A DNA stretch of 64,000 nt from Streptomyces monashensis (GCF_001866665.1 NZ_MLYO01000015.1:108804-172803); one strand, 5' to 3'; counted from the stretch's first letter, positions 17,613 through 26,752 are shown. Program-made: numbers and translations. The notes: generated by a model from the letters alone, not told the origin.

Positions 17613-18059
17613 TCAGGACGTCGGCCTGTTGCGGGCCGCGTCCCGTCGCGCGATGACGTCGATCAACTCGCTCACCGTGTCCAGCCCCTCTGGCGAGAGA
17701 TTGACCGCGCGCAGGGCCACGCTGCGCACACCGGCATCGCGCATCGCGCCCAGCAGCGCCAGTTCCCTGGCGATCTCCCGGCCCTCCTGCTCGTCGAAGA
17801 AATAGGCGGGCGGGACCTGGAAGAACTGCGCGAGCGCCTCCAGATGGCGCTTGGTGGGGTTGTCGCGGCGGCCGGTGCGCAGTTGCCACAGGTAGGTCGT
17901 GGAGAAGGACTCGCCCGTCGCCTCACGACAGGCACTCGCCACCTCCTCGTTGCTGTACTGCTCACGGTCGGGCCGGCGGACCGTCTCGAACAGCGCCTCG
18001 ATCTTGGCCGCAAGCCCGGCCGGCTCGGCCGGCTCTCCCTTCCGGGCCGAGTCCACCAC
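17613..18059 (-). CDS. EspR-like helix-turn-helix regulator
   Basis: 148 residues from the GTG at 18059, preceded by AGAAGG at 6 bases. The layout matches mycobacterial EspR. An N-terminal IEALFETV helix is followed by an HTH (YSNEEVASACREATGESFST, then YLWQLRTGRRDNPT), EALAQFFQVPPAYFFD, and a C-terminal dimerisation helix pair beginning ELALLGAMRDAGVRSVALRA. EspR is a nucleoid-associated regulator of secretion genes. Here the protein heads a three-gene run with ImmA/IrrE and MAB_1171c-type genes (59-base gap to the protease gene), so it is probably the repressor of its own module. Confidence 0.9.
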   Translation of the reverse strand: MVDSARKGEPAEPAGLAAKIEALFETVRRPDREQYSNEEVASACREATGESFSTTYLWQLRTGRRDNPTKRHLEALAQFFQVPPAYFFDEQEGREIARELALLGAMRDAGVRSVALRAVNLSPEGLDTVSELIDVIARRDAARNRPTS

Positions 18060-18303
18060 GTCACACCTTCTTCTTCGTCTTGTGCGGGTTTCAGCCTGAA
18101 TTGACGACGGATACCTTGGCCCACAACGATAGCTAATGGCGGCGGCAGCCTCCAGACGCGCCCGGCCTGCCTCGCGAGCCCCCGAAACAGGGGCCCACGA
18201 GGCTGGAGACCGGCTTCGTTCCCCGGTGAGTTGACCTGGCCGGTTGCGCGCCCCCCTCCGGCCGCACACGTGTGGCTGTCAGGTCATGCCGAGGCTGCGA
18301 CGG

Positions 18304-18870
18304 TCAGAGGTTGGGGTTGATGGGCGTGCTGCTGTCGGAGTGGTGCCAGTCAAACTGCTGGTTGATGTTGGGGTCCGGTCCCTTTCCCGCGCCCATGAGG
18401 TGGTACGAACCGCGCGGTCCGGGCATGCCGGTGGAGTTCAGGCAGGCGTTGGCGGCGTTGCACACGCTGTGGTTGCTGTCGAACGTCCAACGCTGGTGCA
18501 CGTCACCGGAGTTGCACGGGACGGCGATCGTGTCAGGTCCGTCGGAAGGCCCGTTCGCGACGTGACCCCACAGGCACTGACCGTCATTGGTGCTGTGGAT
18601 CAGGCCGTTCTGGTCGACGAACCAGAACTGGTTCCAGGAGCCGTCACACGGTTTGAGTACGACCGGACGGCCTTGGCCGTTGATCTGCCGGTACTCGTCC
18701 ATGCAGAAGTAAGTCCCGTTGTTGGAGGGCGGCTTGTAGAGAGCGGCGAGGAAGCCGTAGGCGTAGGGCTGGGGGTTGACCGGGTCCGCCTGTGCGGACA
18801 CGGAGCACAGGGTCAGTCCCAGGCCGAGCGCGATCGCCAGGGCCGAGACCATCTTCCAGATGTGCCTCAC
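18304..18870 (-). CDS. secreted ricin-type beta-trefoil lectin-like protein
   Basis: 188 residues from a GTG start (VRHIWKM) with AGAAGGG upstream; the open frame to 19008 adds a non-signal extension and is not preferred. A Sec signal peptide (LAIALGLGLTLCSVSAQA) is cleaved about residue 28. The mature part shows beta-trefoil features: YFCMDEYR, LKPCDGSWNQFWFV, STNDGQCLWG, VPCNSGDVHQRWTFD and a Q-x-F-D end. QRW and NQFW are QxW-like lectin repeats. No catalytic domain is attached, so the protein probably binds a polysaccharide outside the cell. Confidence 0.8.
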   Translation of the reverse strand: MRHIWKMVSALAIALGLGLTLCSVSAQADPVNPQPYAYGFLAALYKPPSNNGTYFCMDEYRQINGQGRPVVLKPCDGSWNQFWFVDQNGLIHSTNDGQCLWGHVANGPSDGPDTIAVPCNSGDVHQRWTFDSNHSVCNAANACLNSTGMPGPRGSYHLMGAGKGPDPNINQQFDWHHSDSSTPINPNL

Positions 18871-19090
18871 AGGTTTGATTTCCCTTCTGCCGAGCGTCAG
18901 CGAAGCGTGCTCCGTCATGTTGGCGATGTGGGCAGTGGGGTCGGGAGCATTCCGAACGTTCCCGAACGAGTGCTGGTAGCAGATGTGTATGAAAAAGCCA
19001 GTGATCATTCATCTGAGTTGACGCTCGTCGCTGGGGTGGCGACACTACGTGACTGGCACCGAAGTCGGTTCGAGGCAACGGAGGTTGGAT

Positions 19091-19486
19091 GTGGCCACGT
19101 CACAGGTGACTGCGGGGGCAGTGCGAAGGTGTCAGGCAACCGCAATCCGCCCCTCGGTGATTCCCGACCTCGCAGGCGTATGCACCCTGGATGGACTGGC
19201 CGAGCGCCTGACGCTGCTCAGACAGGACGCCGGAAGCCCCTCCTACACGACGATCACCCGGCGGATCGGTGCAGCCAGAGCTGCCCGCGGTGTGCCGGCG
19301 GAAGAGCGTGCCCCGGGCCGGATCACGGTGTACGACTGTTTCCGTACGGGGCGACGGCGCATGGACGTGGAGTTGTTGTCGGACATCGTGCAGGCGCTGG
19401 GTGCGGACCCCGGCCCGTGGCGCCGCGCCCACCGCGCGGCATCCGGCCCCGCTCTCCCCCTGCCCTCCACGGTGCGGCGCCGCTGA
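19091..19486 (+). CDS. helix-turn-helix protein, probably truncated
   Basis: 131 residues from the GTG at 19091, chosen because GGAGG lies 6 bases upstream; an earlier GTG at 19049 has no such site. It carries an N-terminal-type HTH seen at the start of large Streptomyces NB-ARC/TPR regulators: LDGLAERLTLLRQDAGSPSY, then TVYDCFRTGRRRMDVELLSD and IVQALGADPGPW. Those proteins normally continue for several hundred residues; here a stop follows soon after PWRRAHR and a low-complexity end. It is either a short regulator or the remaining head of a truncated one. Function unknown. Confidence 0.55.
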   Translation: MATSQVTAGAVRRCQATAIRPSVIPDLAGVCTLDGLAERLTLLRQDAGSPSYTTITRRIGAARAARGVPAEERAPGRITVYDCFRTGRRRMDVELLSDIVQALGADPGPWRRAHRAASGPALPLPSTVRRR

Positions 19487-19817
19487 AAAAGCCGACCGCA
19501 CCCGACATGGGGGACCTGCACGTGTGGCGCGGCCGAGGACGTCACTGCGTGGATCGCCTTGGCACGGTGCCGCGCCCACTGCATCGCCCCGGTGCTCCAG
19601 AGCCCAGGACTGCCGGAACTTCCGGCGTTCGCACCAGAGAGCCTGCGCCCATACCTGCACGGCTGGAGTACGTACGCGCCAAGCGAGCATGACGGTGCTC
19701 CGCTCCGGTCTGAACAGCGGCCACTGTTCCCATGGGAGAGACGGCATGGCGGTCCGCGCGTCGGTGCCGAGAAAATCCAGGGGAGCGGACGCCCGCACGG
19801 TGCTACGGTCGGGCGTC
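19487..19817. other. gene-free stretch after the truncated HTH gene
   Basis: A plus-strand frame around 19560-19690 (HCIAPVLQSPGLPELPAFAPE) keeps some codon bias but has no start and no recognised family. It may be the decayed continuation of the HTH gene or of another gene. Confidence 0.3.
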
Positions 19818-20321
19818 ATGAGCTGGCTGCCCCATGACTTCGTCCACCCCGTCCGGGTACCACTGCCGGACGGCGGCCATCACCTGCGGCCGATCCGTGA
19901 GGCGGACACACCTCTCGACTATCCGGCCGTCATGGGCTCGCGCGAGCGGCTGTGGACCATCTTCGGCCCGGCCTGGGGGTGGCCCGTGGCCACCATGACC
20001 TACGAGGCCGACCAGGCCGACCTGTTGCGGCACGAGAAGGAGATCACCGCACACCAGTCCTTCAACTACGCGCTGTTCGACGCGGGGGAGACGGCCCTGT
20101 TCGGCTGCGTCTACATCGATCCGCCGGAGAAGGCCGGCGCGGACGGCGAGATCTCGTGGTGGGTGGTGGACGAGCTGGTGGGCAGCAAGGTCGAGCAGGC
20201 TCTGGACGCGCTGGTGCCACAGTGGATCGCCGCCGACTGGCCGTTCCAGCAGCCACGCTTCATCGGCCGGGAGATCTCCTGGTCGGACTGGCTCGCGCTG
20301 CCGGCGCACCCCGACGCTTGA
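19818..20321 (+). CDS. GNAT-fold N-acetyltransferase family protein
   Basis: 167 residues from ATG at 19818 (MSWLPHDF). It follows a pattern common in actinobacterial acetyltransferases. An opening HHLRPIREADTPLDYPAVMG is followed by an N-terminal helix region, FNYALFDAGETALFGCVYIDP (beta4), GEISWWVVDELVG (beta5) and a C-terminal PQWIAADWPF segment. The classical Q/RxxGxG/A acetyl-CoA loop is replaced by a weaker sequence, so catalytic activity is probable but not proven from sequence. Single gene; a decayed CoA-transferase gene converges on it from the right. Confidence 0.7.
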   Translation: MSWLPHDFVHPVRVPLPDGGHHLRPIREADTPLDYPAVMGSRERLWTIFGPAWGWPVATMTYEADQADLLRHEKEITAHQSFNYALFDAGETALFGCVYIDPPEKAGADGEISWWVVDELVGSKVEQALDALVPQWIAADWPFQQPRFIGREISWSDWLALPAHPDA

Positions 20322-20484
20322 GAATCCATCGTCGTACCGCTCAGGCGAGTCCCTGATCGAACGGGAGCCGGAGTTCCCGTGCAGCGTCACCGCCCCCCGG
20401 GCCCCACCGCGCCGGCGATCCGCACGGATCGGGGCGTGAACTCCTGCCGTGCCGGCACCTGCCGCCCAGGACCGCGTTCTGTTA

Positions 20485-20945
20485 CGCCATGGGTGGGTTC
20501 GCTCCTTGCCTCGGGTATGCACCGGTCGTAGCCGCCGTCCGTGTTGCGGGCGCGCAGGGCGCAAGTGGCGAACCGCGGGTCGTCGGCCGGCTCGGGGCGT
20601 CCGGCGAAGGTGCGGAACTCGCGGCAGGTGCGGTTGTTGTGCGGCAGGATGCACATCCAGCCGTCGGCGGTGTGCTGGACCCGGCGGGCGGGCTGAGCGA
20701 GCGCGGCGCGCCGTAGCGGCCGTCGGGGTCGAAGACCGCCTCGCTCAGGTGCTCGACCAGGTTGAAGGCCATCATCACATCGGCCATCGGCACCTCGATG
20801 TGCTGCCCTCGCCGCCGTTCGACCGGTGGACCGGGGCGCCGAGCACCGCCTGGACGATCGTCAGACCGCCGATCTTGTCGGCCAGCAGGGTGGGCACGAA
20901 GTGCGGTCCGTCCGCCACCGAGGGCAAGGTCACTACCGCCGGGGC
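20485..20945 (-). pseudogene. CaiB/BaiF family CoA-transferase, frameshifted internal fragment
   Basis: Pieces in successive minus-strand frames reconstruct the middle of a class III CoA-transferase. First comes LPSVADGPHFVPTLLADKIGG, then LTIVQAVLGAPVHR and a GEG turn, then PMADVMMAFNLVEHLSEA and GRYGAPRSLSP. Last is DGWMCILPHNNRTCREFRTF, with GRPE--DDPRFAT following. At least two frameshifts interrupt it, and the N-terminal catalytic Asp region and the C-terminal third are missing. It encodes no working enzyme. Confidence 0.65.
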
Positions 20946-21137
20946 CGACCCCTGCGCAGCCGCTGCATGCAACTTTCCGGCTCGCTGTGCACTATGACAC
21001 CGGAACCACCCCTTCACTGTGCAACTGGGCACTCCACACGATGCGTTGGCAGGCCAGGATTGGTGATACCTGAAGTGACCACTGACGGCTGGCCCACTGG
21101 GGTCGACTGCTGTCGGCAACGAGGATGGGGGATCGTG

Positions 21138-21653
21138 ATGACGAAGAGGCTTCGTCGGATACTGATGGTGGCGGGTGCTGCTGCTGCGGCATTCGTGGCA
21201 CAGGCTGTGCCGGCGCAGGCGGCTATTTCTGATGGAATGTATAAAAACCTTCGGGTTGTGGCCAGCGGTGCGCCGTGCTTCGCACCTCAGTCAGGTTCCT
21301 GGGGGGCGACCGTTCGGGCAGTCCCGTGCAACGGCAGCTCCTCCAATTGGCAGGCCATACCCATCAGCGGTACCGACTCCCGGGGCGGGGCCTGGTACGT
21401 CTTCGAATGGCTCCCCAACTCCGGGTGTCTGGTCCCCAACTGGACGACTGTCGGGTCTCCGGTCGTCGTCTCCGGGCCGTGCGGCAACGTAACCGGTGGC
21501 GACTACGCGTGGTACGGGTGGCCGGAAGGCAGCGCCTACGAGCTCGTCAACGGCGGTAACACCAACCTGGTACTGGACATGGACGTCAGCACCGGTCGCC
21601 TCCAGGTGTGGACCGCGAACTACGGCAACAACCAGAAGTGGTTCGTGTCCTGA
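21138..21653 (+). CDS. secreted ricin-type beta-trefoil (RICIN domain) protein
   Basis: 171 residues starting MTKRLRR (a GTG three bases upstream is an alternative). A Sec signal peptide (ILMVAGAAAAAFVAQAVPAQAA) ends near residue 28. The mature chain shows RICIN-type features: CFAPQSGSWGATVRAVPCNG, SSNWQAIP, GGAWYVFEWLPNSGCLV and VVVSGPCGN. NLVLDMDVSTGRLQVWTANY and NNQKWFV give the final QxW repeat. It is a stand-alone extracellular lectin-like protein, similar in design to the one at 18304-18870 but not a close copy. A stem-loop follows the stop. Confidence 0.8.
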   Translation: MTKRLRRILMVAGAAAAAFVAQAVPAQAAISDGMYKNLRVVASGAPCFAPQSGSWGATVRAVPCNGSSSNWQAIPISGTDSRGGAWYVFEWLPNSGCLVPNWTTVGSPVVVSGPCGNVTGGDYAWYGWPEGSAYELVNGGNTNLVLDMDVSTGRLQVWTANYGNNQKWFVS

Positions 21654-21672
21654 CAGCTCCGTAACGACCTTG

Positions 21673-21713
21673 GGCCCGCGGTCTCTCCGGCCGGAAGGAG
21701 CGTGCCGCGGGCC
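21673..21713 (+). terminator. stem-loop terminator
   Basis: GGCCCGCGG (21673-21681) pairs with CCGCGGGCC (21705-21713), with partial inner pairing of CTCC and GGAG. It starts 20 bases after the stop of the lectin gene. Confidence 0.55.
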
Positions 21714-21826
21714 GGTGGCGCAGACGGCCTTGAGGCGCGCTTGGGCGGTGAGGTCTGGTAGAGCGGCGCGGTGGTGTCGGGCAGCTCGCCGTCCGTGATT
21801 GCCGCGGTGCCGGTGCCCCTCGTGCA

Positions 21827-22996
21827 TCAACCCCGGCTCCGTGCGCTGTCTCTGCTGCCCAGCTCAGCACTGGTTGACCGGACCGGCACGGTTGCCTCTC
21901 CCAGCGAAGAGCGCGATCCACGACGGTGTCGAGGGCCGGATCCGGTGCGCCCAGCGCGTCGCCGAGGGCGGTGGCGCATCGCCAAACCGGCCGCAGCCGT
22001 GGCCGCGGCGGCTCCGGCCAAGGCGAGCGCGTCGTGATGACGTGAGGCCCATGGCTGCGGGGCGCGCGATGCCGCCCGTTCGCCGAAGCGGCCGTGCGCG
22101 CCGAAGTCCCTCCCGTCGATGCCGTCCAGCGGCTGCCAGAGATTGTCGCGGCTGCCGGGCGGCCTCGGCTCGTCAGTCATCTGCGAGTCGTAGCCGGTTC
22201 GGGCCAGGTAGCGGTCGAGCAGGCCGGGCGCGACGGCGTTCGCCAGCAGTGTGCCCACGGTGCTCGCGCCGACCCAGTACTCACGCCTGCGCGGACGGCC
22301 GGCGGCGTACACGACGGCACGGGCGGCGAGTTCGGGTTGGTAGATCGGTGGAACGGGCTGTGGACGGTACGGCATCCGGCTCAACGACCAGTCGAACTGG
22401 GGGGTGTTGAGGGCCGGCAGCTGGACCATGGTGACCGCCACCCCGCTGCGGTGGTGCAGGAGTTCGCAGCGCACTGCCTCGTTCCAGCCTTGGATCGCGT
22501 GCTTGGCGCCGCAGTAGGCGGACTGCAGGGGGATGCCGCGGTAGGCGAGCGCCGAGCCGACCTGTACGACGACGCCGTGATCGCGCGGCAGCATCCGGCG
22601 CAGGGCTGCCTGCGTGCCGTACACGTAACCGAGGTAGCAGACCTCGGTGACCCGGCGGAACTCGTCCGGCTCGATGTCGGTGAACTCCGCGAACACCGTG
22701 GCGAAGGCGTCGTTGACCCAGACGTCGATCGGGCCGAGTTCACGTTCGACCCGTGCTGCCACGTCCTCCACGGCGCGGGGATCGGCCACGTCCGCCTCCA
22801 GCGGCAGCGCGGTTCCGCCGGCGCGGCGTATCTCGTCGGCTGCGGCGTCCAGCCCGTTTCGGCCCCGTGCCACGAGCGCCACGCGGTCGCCCCGTGCGGC
22901 GAACGCTCGGGCTGTGGCCCGGCCGACGCCCCCGCTGGCTCCGGTGACCACGACGACCCGTGGGCTGTGCGACCCATGACCGGACCGTTGGAACAT
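21827..22996 (-). CDS. short-chain dehydrogenase/reductase with C-terminal extension
   Basis: 389 residues from MFQRSGHGSHS with an ACGGAGG site upstream. Classical SDR signatures: VVVTGASGGVGRATARAFA (TGxxxGxG cofactor loop), DVADPRAVEDV, a NDAFATVF segment in place of NNAG, VVQVGSALAYRG (catalytic Ser), and QSAYCGAKHA (Tyr-x3-Lys). After the Rossmann domain a tail of about 110 residues contains a short hydrophobic Ala-rich helix (ALALAGAAAATAAAGLA) and a basic end, as in several actinobacterial SDRs described only as 'SDR family'. Substrate unknown. It stands alone, divergent from nothing close. Confidence 0.9.
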   Translation of the reverse strand: MFQRSGHGSHSPRVVVVTGASGGVGRATARAFAARGDRVALVARGRNGLDAAADEIRRAGGTALPLEADVADPRAVEDVAARVERELGPIDVWVNDAFATVFAEFTDIEPDEFRRVTEVCYLGYVYGTQAALRRMLPRDHGVVVQVGSALAYRGIPLQSAYCGAKHAIQGWNEAVRCELLHHRSGVAVTMVQLPALNTPQFDWSLSRMPYRPQPVPPIYQPELAARAVVYAAGRPRRREYWVGASTVGTLLANAVAPGLLDRYLARTGYDSQMTDEPRPPGSRDNLWQPLDGIDGRDFGAHGRFGERAASRAPQPWASRHHDALALAGAAAATAAAGLAMRHRPRRRAGRTGSGPRHRRGSRSSLGEATVPVRSTSAELGSRDSARSRG

Positions 22997-23453
22997 GGCT
23001 GCGGCCTCCGTTTCTCGTCCCTGAACGGGTCTGACGAGCGGTGCGCACCCTTGTGGCGGGACCGCCGGAACAGGGACAGTCGTGCACTTGCGGAGTAACC
23101 CCCAGGTGCGTCCGAAAACCTCCCGCAGCCGGCCGAGGTCACACCTGCACGATGGTGCCGGCCAGGGCCGATGCACCTGCCGACACAGGTGCATGTCGGC
23201 CTGGGGCGCGTGGTTCCTGGACGTCAGAGCCCGGTCCGGCCCGCGGTCGGTGAGGCCGGGGGACGCGGCCAGGCGGCGTTCCGCGCGGACTGCGGCGTCG
23301 GCGACGTTGTGATGGCCCATGAGCACGCAGTGTGTGCAGGTGGCGCCGAAACGAGCAGACGACCGCGCAGCGCGTTCGGTGCCGGATCCGTTGCATGGTG
23401 CACGCCCTGGCCCTGGCGGGCGACTCGTCCCGACCCGCACACGTCCTGTCGGG
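22997..23453. other. gene-free stretch
   Basis: No frame with coding bias or recognisable motif between the SDR start and the LigD-polymerase stop. It should contain the SDR promoter. Confidence 0.35.
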
Positions 23454-24386
23454 TCACGCGAGGTCGTTCAAGTGGTGTCGTGCCCTGTCGAGGGAGCGCC
23501 GGCAGCGGCTCAGGTCCTTCCACGGGTTTTCGTGCTTGTCCAGGCGTTCGGGGAGGGTGCGCAGGGTCCAGCGCCGTGGGCCCAGCTCCGGGTCGTCGAG
23601 TTCCGTCCACGCCAGCGGGGTGGCGACCGGGGCGTGCGGGCGGGCGCGGACGGCGTAGGGGGCGACCGAAGTCTGGGCGTAGGCGTTGCGCTGGGTGTCC
23701 AGGTAGAGGCGGCCCCGGCGTTTGTTCTTGCGGACTTCGGTCGTCAGGCGGTCGCTGTGACGCGCCGCGAGCAGGTCGGCGACGCGCCGGGCGAAGTGCC
23801 GAGCGGTGTCGAAGTCCGTGCGCCGGTCGAGCGGCACCAGGAGGTGCAGGCCGCGTGATCCCGTCGTCATCAGCGCGGGGCGCAGCCCCAGCTCGGTCAG
23901 CAGGTCGCCCAGCCGGCGCGCGCCCCACCGGACGCTCTCGAAGCCGTCGCGTGCGCTGTCAGGCGGGTCGAGGTCGAAGACCAGCCGGTCGGGGCAGTCC
24001 AGGCAGTCCGCGGGGCTCAGCCAGGGATGCGGGGTGATACACGCCTGGTTGGCAAGGTAGACAAGGGTGGCCGTGTCGTCACAGACGGCCATGGTGAGAT
24101 GGCCACCCTCCTTGGGCACGCGCACCGTGCGGATCCAGTCGGGGAAGTAGTCGGGAACGTCCTTGTGGTAGAACGAATTTCCCTCGTAACCGTCCGGATA
24201 GCGCTCCATCACCAGCGGGCGGCCCCTGAGGTGGCTCAGCATCAGGGGCGCGATGCCGCGGTAGTAGTCGATCAGCTCGGCCTTGGTGATGCCGTCGTCC
24301 GGGAACAGCTCCTTGTCCGGGTTCGACAGCGGCACAGTGCGGCTGCCGACCCGTATCTCCTCCCGGGTCCTCGTCCTGGTATTCAT
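23454..24386 (-). CDS. LigD-type NHEJ primase-polymerase domain protein
   Basis: 310 residues starting MNTRTRTREE. It is the stand-alone polymerase (PolDom) part of bacterial LigD. N-terminal VPLSNPDKELFPDDGITKAE, then IDYYRGIAPLMLSHL and RYPDGYEGNSFYHKD. The catalytic DLDPPD (metal-binding aspartates) is followed by TTGSRGLHLLVPL and RGRLYLDTQRNAYAQTSVAPYAVR. In non-homologous end joining it fills gaps with ribonucleotides at ends bridged by Ku. The ligase and nuclease domains are not attached, as is usual in Streptomyces, where they are separate genes. The ku gene lies 15 kb away in this window. Confidence 0.92.
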   Translation of the reverse strand: MNTRTRTREEIRVGSRTVPLSNPDKELFPDDGITKAELIDYYRGIAPLMLSHLRGRPLVMERYPDGYEGNSFYHKDVPDYFPDWIRTVRVPKEGGHLTMAVCDDTATLVYLANQACITPHPWLSPADCLDCPDRLVFDLDPPDSARDGFESVRWGARRLGDLLTELGLRPALMTTGSRGLHLLVPLDRRTDFDTARHFARRVADLLAARHSDRLTTEVRKNKRRGRLYLDTQRNAYAQTSVAPYAVRARPHAPVATPLAWTELDDPELGPRRWTLRTLPERLDKHENPWKDLSRCRRSLDRARHHLNDLA

Positions 24387-24543
24387 GAGGCCTTCCTCGG
24401 GTTGTCTCCGGGCCGGTTCCGCGAGAGCGATGCGGAGACGGACATCCTCATGCACCCCTTCCGCCGGGTGAACTGGTGGTCACCTCTTCCGAGTGCCCGA
24501 CGGACCGGACACCATGCGGCGCGTAGGACTCGGTGACAGTGCG

Positions 24544-26397
24544 CTACACGGCCATGACGACGAGCAGCACCGCCATCCCGACGGCGAGCCAGGCGACGTA
24601 GTCACCGAGGTGTCCCGAGTGCAGTCGGCGCAGGGGCACGATCACGCGCCGTCCCACGCCGTCACAGACGGCCGTGGCCCGGCCCACCGCCGGTGACCGC
24701 AGCGCGGGCCCCCAGACGGCGGCCATGGCGAGAAGCACAGCCAGGACGGTCGAGGCAAGCGCGAGGAGCACGCCTTCGGCGCTCCAGCCGACGTCCGGCA
24801 CCGGCGTGGACGGCGCGACGGTGTGGCCGTGGATCGCCGCCGTCGTATAGGCGGTGCGGTCGGTGAACTGCCGGGCGGCATGCGCGAGGGCGGCGCCGAG
24901 GCCGGGGAGCAGCCCGACGGCGAGCGCGGCGGCGAGCAGTACGGCGGGCACGACGAGCATGGGGACGGGAACCCGGCGTTGCGGATCGCGGATCTCCGGT
25001 TCCTCACCGCCGCCGGTGGTCTCCGTACCGGCGTACTGGTCGCGCGGCCGGGGCCCGGCGCCGGCGAAGATCCGGGTGGCGGCCCGCAGCACGGCTCCGC
25101 CGGTGAGCGCCGAGACCAGCACGAACACCGCGGGCAGCCAAGGGAATTCGTCCTCGCCTGCATGCTCGGCGACAGCTTTGCCGAGGGCTGTCCCGAACGG
25201 TGGCAGACCGGCGAGCCCGAGACCGCCCACGGCGAACAGCGCGCCGACGAACGGCAGATCGCGGCCGCGCCGGTACAGCCCGTGCTCGTCGACGGAGCCG
25301 TACCGGTCCAGCAGGACACCGGTCGTGGCGAACAGCGCCGCCTTGACCCCGGCGTGGGCGGCGACGTACAGCGCGGTGCCGGCCGTCGCGGCGGGGGTGA
25401 GCAGTGCCGTCCCGGCGAGGAAGAGGCCGACGTGCCCGACGGTGGAGAAGGCGAGCAGCCGCTTGAGGTGGCGCTGCTGCCAGCACATCACGGCCCCCAC
25501 CAGTGCCGTCAGCACCCCGGCGGCCACGAACACGGCGCGCAGGTGCGCGTGCGTGATGCCGTGCGGTCCGGAGAAGACGACCCAGTAGACGCGTGCGGTG
25601 CCGTAGACGCCGAGTTCCACCATGACGCCGGAGAGCAGCATGCACACCGGGGTCGGCGCGACGGAATGGGCGTCCGGAAGCCAGAAGTGCAGGGGCACCA
25701 CCGCCGCCTTGACCAGCAGGCCGGTGACGATCAGCACGAAGGCCGCGGACAGCAGGACATCGGGGCGGTGCCGGGCGAGTTGCACACCGATCTGCGCGAG
25801 ACCGAGCTCACCGGTGCGGGCGTAGACCAGCCCGATGCCGAGCAACGAGCAGTATGCGCCCAGAGAGTTGACGACACCGAAGACCAGGGCACCCTGCACC
25901 GGCCGTGGGTCTTCGATGCGATAGCCCGTCAGGGCGTAGGCGACCGCGCCCATCAGCTCGAAGAAGACGAACGCGTCGAACAGGTCACCGGTCAGCGCGA
26001 AGCCGACCATGCCCGCCTCGAACAGGAGGATGAGTGCGGGGAAGGTGCCCGCGTGCGCCTCGGGCGGCTCGTCGAAGTAACGCCAGGAGTAGACGACGAC
26101 CGCGAGGACGAGCGCGCCGGTGAGCAGTGCGAGACCGACGCCGATCCGGTCGCCGACGAGAACGATGCCGACGCTCTCACCGCGCACCGGGGACCAGCCG
26201 CCCAGCCACGAGACGCTGTGCCCGTCGCCGGTACGCAGCCACAGCCAGGCGAGGCAGCCGACCTCCAGCACCGCCCAGACGGTGACCAGCGCATCGATGG
26301 CCGGCCGCGGCAGCCACCGACCGACGACCACCAGGACCACGGCGCCCAGCAGCGGTACGGCGATCGCGAGCGGCAGCAGATCGGTGGTAGGCACCAT
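24544..26397 (-). CDS. mnhD: Mrp-type cation/proton antiporter subunit D (NuoM/L-like)
   Basis: 617 residues, about 14-15 transmembrane helices, member of the NADH-quinone oxidoreductase M/N/L family. Key segments: GDLFDAFVFFELMGAVAYALTG (conserved Glu in TM5), VKAAVVPLHFWLPDAHSVAPTPV (broken helix with Lys and His), RHLKRLLAFSTVGHVG, and HAGVKAALFATTGV. It moves protons or cations across the membrane. Last gene of a seven-gene operon running from 28893 down to here. It is the only large antiporter-like subunit, because no MrpA-type NuoL part is present. An acidic cytoplasmic insert with GTETTGGGEEPEIRD lies near residue 470. Confidence 0.88.
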   Translation of the reverse strand: MVPTTDLLPLAIAVPLLGAVVLVVVGRWLPRPAIDALVTVWAVLEVGCLAWLWLRTGDGHSVSWLGGWSPVRGESVGIVLVGDRIGVGLALLTGALVLAVVVYSWRYFDEPPEAHAGTFPALILLFEAGMVGFALTGDLFDAFVFFELMGAVAYALTGYRIEDPRPVQGALVFGVVNSLGAYCSLLGIGLVYARTGELGLAQIGVQLARHRPDVLLSAAFVLIVTGLLVKAAVVPLHFWLPDAHSVAPTPVCMLLSGVMVELGVYGTARVYWVVFSGPHGITHAHLRAVFVAAGVLTALVGAVMCWQQRHLKRLLAFSTVGHVGLFLAGTALLTPAATAGTALYVAAHAGVKAALFATTGVLLDRYGSVDEHGLYRRGRDLPFVGALFAVGGLGLAGLPPFGTALGKAVAEHAGEDEFPWLPAVFVLVSALTGGAVLRAATRIFAGAGPRPRDQYAGTETTGGGEEPEIRDPQRRVPVPMLVVPAVLLAAALAVGLLPGLGAALAHAARQFTDRTAYTTAAIHGHTVAPSTPVPDVGWSAEGVLLALASTVLAVLLAMAAVWGPALRSPAVGRATAVCDGVGRRVIVPLRRLHSGHLGDYVAWLAVGMAVLLVVMAV

Positions 26398-26407
26398 GCC
26401 CGGCCCG

Positions 26408-26752
26408 CTAGCCCTTCAGCCCGGTCAGGGCGTCCGGGTCGACCGTGCCGTGACGCTTGCGGATCTGGATGGCGAGCGCGAGCAGCAGCGCCGTCACCGT
26501 GGCTCCCACCACGACGTCGGTGAGCGCGAGCGCCTGCACGACCGGGTCGACGGTGCGGGTGCGCAGCGGGGTGTCGGTGAAGTAGGGCGCGATGCCGCCG
26601 CGCCGGTACCCGACGGTGAGCAGCAGCACGTACGTCGACGACTGGGTCACCGCGAGACAGCCGACGGCGTGGATGATGTCGCGGCTGGTGACCATGCCGT
26701 ACACGCCGGCGAGGAAGATCCATCCGGCGGCGAGGAAGGGCAGCATCGTCAT
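26408..26752 (-). CDS. mnhC: Mrp antiporter subunit C (NuoK-like)
   Basis: 114 residues, three transmembrane helices (MLPFLAAGWIFLAGVYGM, AVTQSSTYVLLLTVGY, VVGATVTALLLALAIQI). The conserved DPVVQALALTDVVVGAT stretch before the last helix is the hallmark of MnhC/MrpC proteins, homologues of NuoK. Start overlaps the stop of the upstream MbhE/MnhB gene by 4 bases; the D subunit follows after 10 bases. Confidence 0.9.
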   Translation of the reverse strand: MTMLPFLAAGWIFLAGVYGMVTSRDIIHAVGCLAVTQSSTYVLLLTVGYRRGGIAPYFTDTPLRTRTVDPVVQALALTDVVVGATVTALLLALAIQIRKRHGTVDPDALTGLKG

